The notes beneath the pieces are model-generated. The model saw nothing but the letters and a program-made list of their open reading frames with translations. It did not search any database and was not told the origin of the DNA. Positions 22,542 through 35,353 of a stretch of 64,000 nucleotides of DNA are shown piece by piece. Numbering within the stretch: position 1 is the first letter of the stretch; each line of letters begins with the position of its first letter. The translations under genes and the position numbers were made by a program. Source of the stretch: Pyrus communis (Eukaryota > Streptophyta > Magnoliopsida > Rosales > Rosaceae); contig NC_084809.1 of the NCBI RefSeq assembly GCF_963583255.1, positions 625,001 to 689,000 of the forward strand. Direction: 5' to 3'.

Positions 22542-23644
22542 TCAATCCCGGCTCTTGGTCTTGGCGATATAATTTGCTTCAACCACAGTGGCAAACTCCG
22601 GAGTTCCATTGTTTGCATTCAACGATAAGTCGAATTTATCTGTATAAATGCCGGTGACCTCCTATAATTAGAAATATAAATCAAAATTAATTAAGGAGGT
22701 ATATAGAAACATAATAAGGTGAGTAAATATTCATTCACTGAAACAAATAACAAGCTAAATGGGCATTAAAGCAAACAAATCAATCAAGGTGGGGAGGAAT
22801 AAGTATATCTCACTATCTCGTCCCCAGAAAGGGCAGAATCAATCAGATCATTCGATACTATCACTTCCACGCATCTCGGAAGTCGACATGCAGGCACACT
22901 TCCGGAGCTCTCTTGGAGTGTGAGTATCTGATAATTCCTGGACGACGATGTTGCCTAATGCAAGAAACAAACGGAATTGAATAATTTAAACACTTTCAAC
23001 CTCTTTCTGCCAAATGATTTCAGAAGCATTTTTTGTTGTTAGAAAGTTTTTTTTTTTTAGCTAAAAACAAGGCAAGGTTTTGTATTTTTACTCGTTCTAA
23101 AACACTACCAAACAAGGCCTAATTAATTACCTGTTGCAACTTAGGAAATATGTTAGAGCATCGGGTCACAAGCCCTCGAATGCAAATCAAGGCATCCAAA
23201 TGGGTTTCGCTGCGTTCAACAACATCATGTTAGAGATTCGGGAACAAAATTGAAATCAATATCATCAAAAAAGACGGACAATAGCCACTAAAGTAAAATT
23301 GGTTGCCCAAAGGCAAGGTGAAAAAATGAGAGTGGTTGTTCCATAAATACCTAATGTTGCGAATGGAAACGCACTTGCGGAGGTTGGTTATGCGAACGTA
23401 GATGCTTGGATGGACATTTTTGTAGTTTGGGTGTAAATTAAGCACAACATTTTTGGCAGCATCTTCAAAGGTTTCCAGAATAAGTCGGGGGGATTTGATC
23501 ATCCAACGGGCAATTTGGATTTGAACGGGGAGAAGCTGCTCGTAATTGATCACCAGACTACACTTGTTGGCTGCAACAAAACAAATGGAGCATAAATCTT
23601 TTATCTTTGTGATCCAGATTTTTAAGAGGGACAATATACATATA

Positions 23645-23681
<37 letters not shown>

Positions 23682-24077
23682 ATGTTTACCTGACACCATC
23701 TGATTGATGAGGCGCACGTACTCAACTTCAGTTTCATCATGCTGCTGCTGAACATTTTTACTGTGATGATTGACAAAGGTGAGTAGAAATTTTTTGAATT
23801 TCTCAGCTATAAATCTTCGCACTTCATCTTTAGCAACCCACTCTTTGATCGTCCCCTCAGGAAATAACATCTTCTCAAACTTGAGATCTTGGCCGAACTC
23901 GAAGCAGTAGTACTGGTCGCAGTGGTATTCGTCTCCAAAGTAGTCGTCCTCTTCCTCGATGCCGCTAAAGTATCCGTCGTCGTCGTCAACATTGTCGTCG
24001 TCGCTAATGTATTCGTCCTCATCGAAATCCATGATTAGCTGGTCATGCCCATTCATTCCTACTGCCATGCGTTGCAT
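22542..24077 (-). CDS. Truncated MCM2-like gene, N-terminal domain only (copy B)
   Basis: Exons 23690-24077, 23351-23570, 23131-23209, 22814-22954 and 22542-22661. Coding sequence and splice sites appear identical to copy A and the frame stays open to the stop after KTKSRD. Only the AT tract in intron 1 is longer. Missing parts are as in A: no zinc finger, no AAA+ half. Confidence 0.72.
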
Positions 24078-24170
24078 GCATAATCATTAGCTTTCAGTAT
24101 TCTTAGAGAAAGCTGAATAATCACGACTTAGCGAAAACTTGAAAAGCAAACAAACAATATGTTTAACCCT

Positions 24171-24184
24171 AAACCCTATATATA
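24171..24184 (-). promoter_or_regulatory. Telo-box plus TATA box upstream of MCM2-like gene (B)
   Basis: Same AAACCCTA/TATATATA pair as in A, about 100 bp upstream of the ATG at 24,077. Confidence 0.5.
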
Positions 24185-24401
24185 CTCTCCCTCGGAACTA
24201 GTGGAAGCCCATATGCTCAAACCGTTCAATATCCCTTAAGATCCTCCAGCGGTTAAAATTCAAGAAATCTAAAATATTTGTTAGTATATCTAAAAATCTC
24301 GGAAGAGGTAGTGTTGAAGATTTCACAATCAATTCATATCAAAACATCGGGTACGTACTACAATCAGAATTACAAAATAATAACAATAACAATTAAAAAC
24401 A

Positions 24402-24444
<43 letters not shown>

Positions 24445-24881
24445 TAATTATTTAAGTGTTACGCACTGTTAGCATGTGAAGATGGTGTGGTGCGGTGCTG
24501 CAGCTGATCGATCGGTTTTGATCAACCCTTTGCTCCTTCTGAAAACTGTGACTGAGAAGCTAGCGGAATCCAGATGATGTGATCAATTTCTTTAGCCTTA
24601 AGTTAGGGTTTTCAAGTCCAAGGAGGGAGAGATTAATTAAAGTCCTTTAAGAGTCAGGAGTTTTGATTGATGTTGGGACCCCTCCAATAAGCTTTATACG
24701 CCCGAGGTCCTCATTCCATTTAGTTTACTCTCCTAATCCAACTCAACCTTTTTTTTTAATTTTTTTTTTCTTTTTCCGTCTCTTTTTCGAGGATGGGGAC
24801 ATATTTGCAGTGGCACTAGAGCCAAGAAAACTCTCACCTCACCGAAGTTCGATTCCCCCCATCCTCAAATCTAACTAATGA

Positions 24882-24920
<39 letters not shown>

Positions 24921-25890
24921 CCTTTCTATCACCAATTCGAGACGAACAGTCGAAGTAGAAGGATCATCAATGCGGAAACAATCTGAATTAAATTGCTCTC
25001 AAAATCAATATTTAGTAAACCTTTTTGATAACCAATTCGAGACCAAAGCCAGGCAAAAGGGCCACGTTTTGTACCCAGCTCGAAGGATCAGAGCTTCAGC
25101 AGAGAGAGGAGCTGAGTATGGAGAAGTCACTAACCGCCTTTGTACCCAGCTCGAAGGAGAGACGGTTATCCACGTGGAACCGGCTGCAACGGATTTGATA
25201 TTTTGCAATTGGTGTACCGTTTTGGTTTCCTAAATGTAAGTGACCTATCTTAAATTGTTTTAAAATTTTAAATTCGTTTATAATACATTTTTTTTATGAT
25301 TTGTTAAAATTGTTTCTCTTAAAACTCTGCAAAACCAATATAGACGTACATGCATGTTTTTCACGTTATTTTCATATGTACTGAGTTTTGTCGATTCTTC
25401 AAATCTTTATTCATAGTTTGGTGTGGAAGCATATTTTTCAATCTTGATATGTATTTCAGACTGCTCTAATGCAGGTGGTCAAAGTTTCAAATTCGTATGT
25501 AAGTGCAGCAAGCACACTACCTCGAAAAATTACTGACCTAATCAACGTATGTGAGCTTATTATGTAAATTTCCACACTTCATCCATCCCTAACCACGCAA
25601 GGAGAGTTTCTTTTTACCAAAAACGTTTGCTTCTATCTCTTTGTGGTACATGTTTGAACATATGTTTTCGTAACTAGACCTCCAAAACGGTAATTATTAG
25701 GCACATGCACGTACAAGGTCTAGATCTCGACTCGACATAAAGAAGGAATTTAACTAACAAATATATCAATGTAGCATGATAAATAAATTACATTTGTCGA
25801 TATTTACCAAAAATTTATCCGGTATAAGTATCAAGAGAGACTTGCAAGTAAATTCAACATAGGTTGGGCAATATCAAATATCCTAGTAGT
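24185..25890. other. Module P spacer without a convincing gene (B)
   Basis: GA tract at 24,404-24,440 and a T homopolymer run at 24,884-24,915, much longer than in A. Otherwise as 2,084-3,789. Confidence 0.5.
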
Positions 25891-26064
25891 TTCAAGGACG
25901 ATGTCGTCCGAAGCGGCAAAGAAGGCGAGGATGTGCGAGACGAAGGGCCTCTCGCCGTCGAATAAGGCTTCCCATAGGCGGATGTCGTGGCAGAGGTCGA
26001 CCTCTTCGGCGGTCCAGAATGAGGCTTCCGCCTTCTTGCACATTACCTAGATTTCGGGTATTGG
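25891..26064 (-). pseudogene. R2 (ribonucleotide reductase) fragment (B)
   Basis: Same as the fragment at 3,790 in A, including the TAG in place of Trp. The hAT element begins at 26,065 with its first base directly after ggtattgg, without solo LTR I. Confidence 0.82.
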
Positions 26065-26700
26065 CAAGCTCCGTCATGGCCCAGTGCAGACAGTGCAACT
26101 GTCCAGGGCCCAGAATGTTATGGGGCACCAAAATTTGCTATACTAACAAATGTGGGGATATATAAGACAAAATAAATAAAAATTTGCAAACCCAGAAGTC
26201 GCGTCTTCTGAGTCTGACTCTTATCTTCGTATTCCTTCTTCGCAACTTGGAAGTCGCGTCGTGACACCTCACAGATCATAAAGTCATTATTAGGTATTAT
26301 TCGCTATATATATATATATATTTTGGACGAGAGGTATTATTTGATATTATATATTTGGTTTTCTGACTCTTTTCTTAGTAATTTATTAATTTTTACAATA
26401 TATGTTTGTTGGAATGATTGCGGTCTGGCCTCTCCTCCGATTTGGCCTCTTTCTTTTTAATGGATTTATTTTTTATTGCAGTTTGATAATGGATTTATGG
26501 CTCTATTTTGCAGCCAAATGTGAGACTGCATTTTGAGACGTCTGCAAAACCCGATTGGCGACTGCAAATTGCAAAACTCCTCGTCTACGAATTTCAGATT
26601 GGCATGGTTTGCTAGCTTGGGTTGATAATATTAGGTACTTTTTATAATGTATATTAGTAATTTTCTATTATATAGTTGGAATGATATGTGCAATGATAAT
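26065..26700. mobile_element. hAT element, 3'-truncated (B)
   Basis: Undisturbed version of the hAT 5' part: caagctccgtcatgg follows the 8-bp target repeat with no LTR inserted, giving the empty site for solo LTR I. It ends at the Cassandra remnant. Confidence 0.72.
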
Positions 26701-26869
26701 TGTCACATCCCGCCCCGGGCCCCCATCACATCTCTGGCTCGACTCCATCGTAACACGATATTGTCCGGTTTGGGCCCCAAACACACTCTCACGATTTTGT
26801 TTCTGGGAACTCACGAGCAACTTCCCAAGAGGTCACCCATCCTGGGATTGCTCTAGCCCAAACTCGCTT
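26701..26869 (-). mobile_element. Cassandra TRIM LTR remnant (B)
   Basis: Same truncated LTR and same break point as 6,879-7,047 in A, so the truncation predates the A/B duplication. Confidence 0.75.
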
Positions 26870-26960
26870 TCACTTTGCTACTCTCTTTCACTTTGCTACT
26901 CTCCCCGTGCAAGTCCACCCAACAAATTAATTTTACCAAAATAATTGAATTAACACCCCA

Positions 26961-28192
26961 AGACCCGATCTCTCCCTCCCAACCATTGACAGTGCCAGGT
27001 CTCATTTGGTATTAATGTTATATTGAATTTTGGTGTATGCCTATTTAACTGAAAAATTATAGGGTGGGAGAGAGAGATGCAACACGAAGGAGAGAGAATT
27101 TGATGAATTGTAATGTGGATGTTATGTCACCTTATTATTCGTTTATTTATTTATAATAGTAGGAATGTAAATTGCTTACCTTTTAGTTATTACAACTATC
27201 TAAAAGATACCACAGAATCCTAATATGATTTATGCAATCACTTTTCTAACCAAATTAAGACTGCAACATATTTTTATTATTTATTATTTTATTTACAAAT
27301 CATAGTTTTGTGCGTGGATCAAATATCAATTCCCCCCCACCACCCAAAAAAGAAAAGAAAAAGAGAATATATTATGTAGAGTGATTGGGTATGATTTGGT
27401 TTGGTCGGTCGGTTTGTAATTTTCTTTTTTGAAAAAAAATATTGTTCCTCCTGGAATGTGGAAGAATGTGAAAGTTAATTTTTGGGGTATTTTAGTTCCC
27501 TCCCCCTCCCCCCCCCCCCAAAAAAAGAAAAGAAAAAGAGAATATATTATGTAGAGTGATTGGGTATGATTTGGTTTGGTCGGTCGGTTTTATTTGTAAT
27601 TTTCTTTTTTGAAAAAAAATATTGTTCCTCCTGGAATGTGGAAGAATGTGAAAGTTAATTTTTGGGGTATTTTAGTTGGATGAAGAAAGAGTTCAGGGTT
27701 TGGGATGTTGGGCGGAAGAGAGATCGGATTTTGGCTTGTTTTAGTTGAGGGTAATGCTACGTAAACTAAATTTGTAGATAAAATTTTGCAAACTAAATGA
27801 CATGAAAGACGATGGTTGAGTTATTACATAAGCATTGATAAACGTGGTATTTCCTAATGATGACACATCATTTAGTTTACAAATTAACTAAATGACATGG
27901 AAGGTGATGATTAGGTTGTTACTTAAGCATTGATAAACGTACTAATTCCTATTGGTGACACATCATTTAGTTTACAAATTTAGGAGAGATTTTTCAATGT
28001 GACCGTCACACGGGGTGGTACACCACGTGTTGCTATATAAATGGTGGGATGTGTGTTAAAAAATTAATAACTTAAAAAATAAAAATTTTCACTACTTACA
28101 TAAAAACATGTGGTGTACCACCTGTATTCCCGTCACAACTAAAAATTTGTTCAAATTTAGCTTCCCTAGCATCACCCTTTAGTTGAAGACCA
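26961..28192. repeat. Spacer module X1 (B)
   Basis: Contains the 180-bp duplication (27,335-27,677) and the MITE. The unoccupied CACTA-1 site (cca, 26,958-26,960) is at its left edge. Confidence 0.8.
27984..28151. mobile_element. Mutator-like MITE, 168 bp (B)
   Basis: Same element and same 9-bp caaatttag flanks as at 8,167 in A. Confidence 0.87.
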
Positions 28193-29097
28193 CTACTCAT
28201 CTAGTAATTATGTAAAACATTTACCCGCGAATGTGGAAATTGATTTGTGCAAAATAAGCATAGATGTGGGCATAGACATGTGTTTATGCAATAATACAAG
28301 GCAGAAAAATAATATTTCAACTAGGAACATTATAGAAGATCCTTAGCTCCGCACAGTATAGAGATTAGCATACTTCGCCCAAGTTCGATTCCCACACCAC
28401 CCCCCCCCCCCCCCCCCTCAAATCTAACTAATGACCCTTTTTTTTTTTTTTTTTTAAAACCTCTTTCTATCACCAATTCGAGACGAACAGTCGAAGTAGA
28501 AGGATCATCAATGCGGAAACAATCTGAATTGAATTGGTCTCAAAATCAATATTTTGTAAACCTTTTTGATAACCAATTCGAGACCAACCCTCAACTAGAG
28601 TCGCAGATTACCACCCCTACACCAAAGCCAGGCAAAAGTTCCATATTTGCCGTGTTCGTGTCGTTTTCGTATAATACATGTTATCTTAAAGGTTCATGTC
28701 ATGTTACATCCATTATCTTAACGTACGGATTCTTAACAAGTCGGGTCATTTTACCCCGTTATGACCCGTTAAGAATTCTTTTTCTTCCTAAATTTGCTCA
28801 TATCACATTACCACATAAATATTACTTAAAAACAAAAAACCACAAATTTCACCAACCCTAGAAACGAAAAACCCTAAATTGAAGAAACGAAACCAATCTT
28901 AACTTGAAAACTAATTCGAAGCAAAACCCTATATTTTCAAAGTAATTCGAAAGAATCAAATAGGAAGTAAAAGGTAAACTCATACTAAAAAGTCGAATAC
29001 GAATGCGAAGTAAAAGTTATAAATGGTAATCATAAGAAGAAGTAAAAGTATATAATTGTTTTTCAGATAAAGGTAACATCTGAAACGTACGCAGCCA

Positions 29098-29729
29098 TCA
29101 CTCGATATCGATCTCGATCATGTCACGCACACCTCGCGATGGCAGCACCCTTGAAAAAGAAAAAGAAAACTACAGTCAGTTAAAAACCCACATGATACAA
29201 ATTATTAAAACTTAAAAGGGAATTAAGCAAATGAAATCAAGCAAGCAAGATGTTCAGAGACGTACCTTTTAACCTGAAACATGTGGATTGCAAACAAATG
29301 CTCCCTCATCTTAGCTATCTCACCCCTGCGCCTCGCGGGCTCCCCAACCTTGAAGGCAGTTCCAGGCATCCTCCCTGTAGACCCCGAGGCATAGCGTTTC
29401 TTCAGCGACCAGGAGGAATACTTCACTTCAAATCTAAGTCTGCACCTTCGCACATAGCCGTCATCCAACCTGACCAAAATGTTGTGTACATCATTCCAGC
29501 TTGTCAGCTGCTGGCGGGTTGCTTCGCCAAGCCTGAAAATCCTCTTGCCCAGGTGCATGAACACGGGCACATTGGCAGAATGCGTGTCTTCTTGCCGAAT
29601 GTTCCTGACATAGTTTTTGGTCAGGAGCCCAGAACCAAGAATCAGGGCAAGCACACAAAATAATGCTTCGATTGGGAAACAGATGGAGTTGTAGCCAGCC
29701 AAATTAAAATTTAAAGGGTTTAAAATCAC
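29098..29729 (-). CDS. Unidentified two-exon reading frame (B)
   Basis: Exons 29266-29729 and 29098-29149, same splice pair and same predicted residues as the frame at 9,272-9,903. The tandem copy adds no independent evidence of constraint because the whole block is nearly identical. Confidence 0.45.
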
Positions 29730-29825
29730 ATAAATATATCAAGTCATTTCTCAAATTCCAAGAAGCTGAATTTATACACATATGATAGTAAATAAGCAAG
29801 TGAGTCAGTCCTACCAGACACGGGG

Positions 29826-29938
29826 CCTCGCCATTTCTTCAACATTAGGAAGCATTTCTTCAACATTAGGAATCATTTCTTCGGATCGCGCGACACCGCC
29901 TTCCAAAACAATTTGAAAGAAAAATAAATAAACATTTT

Positions 29939-29991
<53 letters not shown>

Positions 29992-30067
29992 CTTCGGATC
30001 GAGCGTCACCGCCTTCCAAAACAATGGAAAGAAATATAAAGAAAACGAACGAGAGAAAAAGAGAGAA

Positions 30068-30098
<31 letters not shown>

Positions 30099-30184
30099 TG
30101 GAGACCTGCCATTTCTTCAACATTAGGAAGCATTTCGCTGCATTGATCGTCACCGCCTCCCATAGCAAGAAAAATCAAGAAAGC

Positions 30185-30224
<40 letters not shown>
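29826..30224. repeat. Three related short units separated by GA tracts (B)
   Basis: Same arrangement as 10,000-10,392, with GA tracts of different length (29,939-29,987, about 30,060-30,098 and 30,191-30,224). Confidence 0.65.
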
Positions 30225-30226
<2 letters not shown>

Positions 30227-31105
30227 CAGAGCTTCAGCAGAGAGAGGAGCTGAGTATGGAGAAGTCACTATCGCCTTTGTACCCAGCTCGAAGGAAAGAC
30301 CGTTATCCACGTGGCCGAACCGGCTGTATCAAATGGAGAAGTCACTAACCGTCTCTGTACCCAGCTCGAAGGAGAGACCGTTATCCACGTGGCCGAACCG
30401 GCTGCAACGGATTTGATATTTTGCAATTGGTGTACCGTTTTGGTTTCCTAAATGTAAGTGACGTATCTTTAATTGTTTGAAAATTTTAAATTCGTTTATA
30501 ATACATTTGTGTATGATTTGTCAAAATTGTTTCTTTTAAAACTGCAAAACTAATATAGAAGTACATGCATGTTTTTCACGTTATTTTCATATGTACTGAG
30601 TTTTGTCGATTCTTCAAATCTTTATTCATAGTTTGGTGTGGAAGCATATTTTTCAATCTTGATGTGTATTTCAGACTGCTCTAATCCAGGTGGTCAAAGT
30701 TTCAAATTCGTATGTAAGTGCAGCAAGCACGCTACCTCGAAAAATTACTGGCCTAATCAACGTATGCCAGCTTATTATGTAAATTTCCACACTTCATCCA
30801 TCCCCAACCACTCAAGGAGAGTTTCTTTTTACCAAAAACGTTTGCTTCTATCTCGTTGTGGTACATATTTGAACATATGTCAATGTAGCATGATAAATAA
30901 ATTACACATCAACTCGTACAAGTTCTAGATCTCGACTCGACATAAAGAAGTAATTTAACCAACAAATATATCGATGTAGCATGATAAATAAATTACATTT
31001 GTCGATATTTACCAAAAATTTATCCGGTATAAGTATCAAGAGAGACGTGCAAGTAAATTCAGCATAGGTTGGGCAATATCAAATATCCTAGTAGTTTCCA
31101 GGACG

Positions 31106-31210
31106 ATGTCGTCCGAAGCGGCAAAGGAGGCGAGGATGTGCGAGACGAAGGGCCTCTCGCCGTCGAATAAGGCTTCCCATAGGCGGATGTCGTGCCAGAG
31201 GTCGACCTCT
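31106..31210 (-). pseudogene. R2 (ribonucleotide reductase) fragment in P' (B)
   Basis: Same truncated segment and same junction to a CACTA-1 tail as at 11,272-11,376. Confidence 0.8.
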
Positions 31211-31252
31211 GTCGTAAATAGAGGGTCGCAAAAGAGTCTTTTTCTTGTAGTG
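31211..31252. mobile_element. Isolated 3' tail of a CACTA-1 element (B)
   Basis: Ends cttgtagtg, then cca, then spacer X2. Identical junction to A. Confidence 0.85.
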
Positions 31253-31255
31253 CCA

Positions 31256-31624
31256 AGACCTGATCTCTCCCTCTCAACCATTGTCTGAGCCAAATCTCAT
31301 TTGGTATTAATATTATATTGAATTTTGTTGTAGGTCTATTTAACTTAAAAATTATAGGGTGGGAGAGAGAGGTGCTGTGCGAAGGAGAGAGAATTTGATA
31401 AATTGTGATGAAGATGTTATGTCACCTCATTATGCGTTTATTTATTTATAATAATAGGAATGTAAATTTCTTACCTTTTGGTTATTGCAACCATCTAAAA
31501 GATACTACAGAATCCCAATATGATTTACGCAACCACATTTCTAACCAAATTAAGACTGCAACATATTTTTATTATTTATTATTTTATTTACAAGTCATAG
31601 TTTTGTGCGAGGATCAAATATCAA
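31256..31624. repeat. Spacer module X2, truncated (B)
   Basis: As 11,422-11,790. It is followed by the same AT-rich stretch up to solo LTR II. Confidence 0.75.
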
Positions 31625-31856
31625 TGAAAAACAAATACGTTGATCATTTGATATGTCATCAATGAAAAACAAATACGTTAATCAATATTTAAATAACAAT
31701 CTAAATTATCAATAACCACGTCATGTGGTTTGCAAAATTTGGTATAAATAGTTTGCCTCCCTTCCATTAACAATTAACTTTTCTTAACTTTGTCTTTATA
31801 TTAATTTTCTTACCAATTAATTCATTATCAACCAATGTAAACTCATTACCAATTAA

Positions 31857-34288
31857 TGCAACATCCCGTCCCTAATTTTACGATTTTATTAATTTTAAAA
31901 AGATGAAATTGATGAAAATGCCCCTGGAGACGAGATTGTTGATTTTTGTTGACCGTCATTTTGTGATACGTATGAGTTATTATTTTACCGTATTCTTGAA
32001 GTACTCGACGGTACGAACGCGTAGGTGCATGTGGAACCAAAATAGGACTTACGGTTAAAATTTCACGGATTTACTAATCCGAAATATTTTTTTTTAAGAA
32101 ATTATTACTTTTATTATTTTATTAATATTTGGGGATATTTTTAATATTTTATTATTTTTCTGGCAGTGGGACCCATACTCACACCGAACTCACCTTTCCT
32201 TCTCTTCCGCATGGCATTCTCACCCAACTTTCTCAAGCACTCTCTCTCTTCTCCCTCACTTCCCTCCCGAGTCTCTCTTTTGCAACACCGACGGCAACAC
32301 CTGCCACCACACACCATCTTTTCTGAAGAACACCTCATTCACGAACTCTTTCTCAACAAATGATGACGGAGTCACATAACCCAAAGCCCTGGACGTGGCC
32401 ACTCTCTCTTCATTTTCCTTATCGATGCACAGTGGCACCGCCACAGTTCAAGAATTTCTCCGACGAGGGTAAACTTCGAAAACTCCTTAAACTTTTTCAA
32501 ATCACATTTTTTAGTACGATTAAAATATTTTTAAAAGTTTGAAGTGATGGTTGAATGCAGAACAAACTCGAGGAAATCTCTCCAGTTTTCTAGCAAAGGA
32601 CCCGCGGGTTGCAGGCTATTTTCCGACCACTACTTGACCCAATATCGGCATGACTCAAATCCCTACTTTCCTAGCTACACTATGGTATTTAAATGGCGAG
32701 TTTTGGTTGAGTTTTTGGAGCTAAACAGAGCCGTGGTAGTTTCCTGGCCAAAATACCCAGCTCTCAACGGTTGCAGCGGCAATCGAGGAAATAAAAAGGC
32801 CCAAGTCGAATCTATGAACCGGCCCAAACCTTCAGCCAGTTGACTCGATTCGGCCTATTTCCAAAAATGCATCTGGAACCTGGAATTTTCTTGGGATATT
32901 CTTTAGAATATTCCTTGTGTTGACTTTTACGAAATTTTCTCTAAAATCTTCCTAGGCTAATTTCGATGCCTCGAGTCCATTTTGGACATCCATTTAGTGA
33001 AATTCCGAAGTTTTAACGTAATTGACCGCCGCGGCTCGGTTGACTTTTTAAGGTTGATCGTTGACTTTTTACGAAAATTGCCTGGAACCATTCCTAGTGT
33101 ATTTCGCCGCCATGATTCCAAATCCGCACTCCGTTTTCCGATGTTTAATCGTTCTAGTTGAGTTTTATTAATGGGTCCCAATATGATGCTTAGGTGCGAT
33201 TCCTATCGGAGACTCTGGCCTTCATAGTCCGAACGGCTGCGGCCTTGTATATGTGAGTGGGTCTTTTCTTTTATATGGTATTTGTATTTATTGAGTTTCG
33301 ATGTATCTATATTTAGTATTGAATTTTCTACGTGATGCCATAATTAAACTAACGTGTATGAGAAATGTCTTACGATTGGGAAATTATAAAATAATCCTGC
33401 GGGATGCTCATGTAAGAGGACTATAGTGGATGCTTTAATTAAATGTACGGCTATGGATAGTATTATGTTGACTAAAGTTATTGAATTATTGTGGCATGAC
33501 CATATTTACGTTATCTACTCATCGTGTGCTACACTAGCATTTGTACTCGCCTGGACCAGGGCCAGGCTTCACGTCACGCTCACTTTGGATCCACTGTAGG
33601 TGCCAGTCCTGTCCTAGATTGCTATAGGCAATTAGGACTCGTATGTGATGCGCATATCGCTTATCTTCACATGATTGTAGTACTAGAGCATAAATCATTA
33701 TTGCACCCAGTCATGTTCATGTCAGAATACCTCTGCATGAACTCGTGTGTCAGCATATGTGAATGAGCACTCGATACGATATGTTTGTTTATGCGAGATT
33801 ATGTGATTACCGGAACTTAGTTGTTTATTTTCAAAATATTGTGAAGTATTGAAATCTGGAGATATTGAGGTTATGGTAAGTATTTTCATAATATACATAG
33901 TATGTTATTTTTTGAAAACTATACTTGTTTTATGGCGAGGGGTTATTATGTTTTCGAAAAGGTTTTTACAAAGCTTTATTTTTAGGCACACTCACCCTTG
34001 TTTTTCGCCCTCCAGGTTTTAGTAGCAGAGCTTTCGTGTTGATGAGGATTCTTGGCAAATCTTGGTGTAGGAGATTCCCTTCGTTTGTATAATTTTCATT
34101 CTACTTACTTTACTTATGCTTTGACATCACTTGTGAAATGGGTTCATTCCCGCTCACAAGCACACTCTCGCATTTAGGCATTTTTAGGTTTAAATTTACT
34201 CACATTTTCCACCTCGCTACACTTTATGACTTCGGCCGACATAGCTCGATTCGGAATTCAAGTTAACACTCTGGGTCGGGGTGTGTCA
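31857..34288. mobile_element. Solo LTR II (B)
   Basis: Same insertion and attaa target repeats (31,852-31,856 and 34,289-34,293) as in A. Only a few substitutions, for example at 32,047 and 32,222. Confidence 0.87.
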
Positions 34289-34293
34289 ATTAA

Positions 34294-35353
34294 CATTCCT
34301 TAGTTAGAAACGTTTCAAGAATGAATCTATTCCAGGAAAAAATTGTAATTTTCAGAATGTTTACTTTTTTTTTTTTTATTAAAAACATTCCACTATTAAT
34401 TATTAAATGGAGTTTTGATGAAGTCGTTCACGAACCGTCCCGAAATGTCAACGAAAGAAAATGGAAAACAAATGCCGCAAGGATTTGGGGTTAGAATCAA
34501 AGTCTATGTTTGGACCTAATCCAAACTTATTTCTGTCAAGTTATGATTTTGGGCTTTTGCCCCGTGTGCCGAAGATGTTATTGGGCTTAATTCGGATTGA
34601 GTGCAAACTCAAAGACGGTGCGTTTAGTCATTCCATTCTATCACTGACAAATGAAGCCTCGAGGAGGAGTCAATCCTTTTCTCTCGCTTGGTCAAAAGCA
34701 CGTACACACAGGATGTGGATCTCCACTCGACATTTTACCAAAAATTCAGCATGGACCAAGCGATATCCATATCGCAATAGTTTTACATCCTTTTCTCTCG
34801 ATTGAGAGATTGGAGGCTATCGGGAATCCCATCAACACAAGTCCAATCCTCTAGTCAACTAGGGTTTAGAGTTTTACTCCAGGTACAATACAAAGCTAGG
34901 GTTTAGTCCTTTGTCCAACATGGCTTCTTATGTTGTAATTAGCCTAGAATTAAGGAATCATGTTCTCCTTGTTATTGTAAATAGATTAGGAAACAAGAAA
35001 AACAAAAGGTGGTAAAAAGATGATGATTACGAGGCCGGCTGTTATATTGTTTTCCAAATTTGCCTCAACAATTTTCAGAATTTAGATTTTACTAAATAGG
35101 ACGTCATATAATATTTGTCATGACAACATGTCCACGTAAAAATGTGAATCTAATATATATATATATATATACAACTCTCGAAAAATGTGTGTTGCACGAA
35201 TCTCTAGTTCACATTTATTTATAAAAATTAAAACGCTTTTGGAGCGTAATTGCATTCACAATAAGAAAATATCATGATGTCTAAATTACAACTTTGAGAG
35301 TATACGAACCCGGCCCTTCTCTTACCAGAGAGGCTAAAACTGCTTGCATTCTT
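34294..35353. other. F-box 3' flank (B)
   Basis: As 14,460-15,519, including the FLA-upstream-like stretch near 34,474-34,704. No gene. Confidence 0.6.

Larger units (their letters stand above)
28193..31210. repeat. Inner module P' (B)
   Basis: As P' in A. The C run near 28,400 and the T run near 28,440 are longer, as are two GA tracts. Confidence 0.85.
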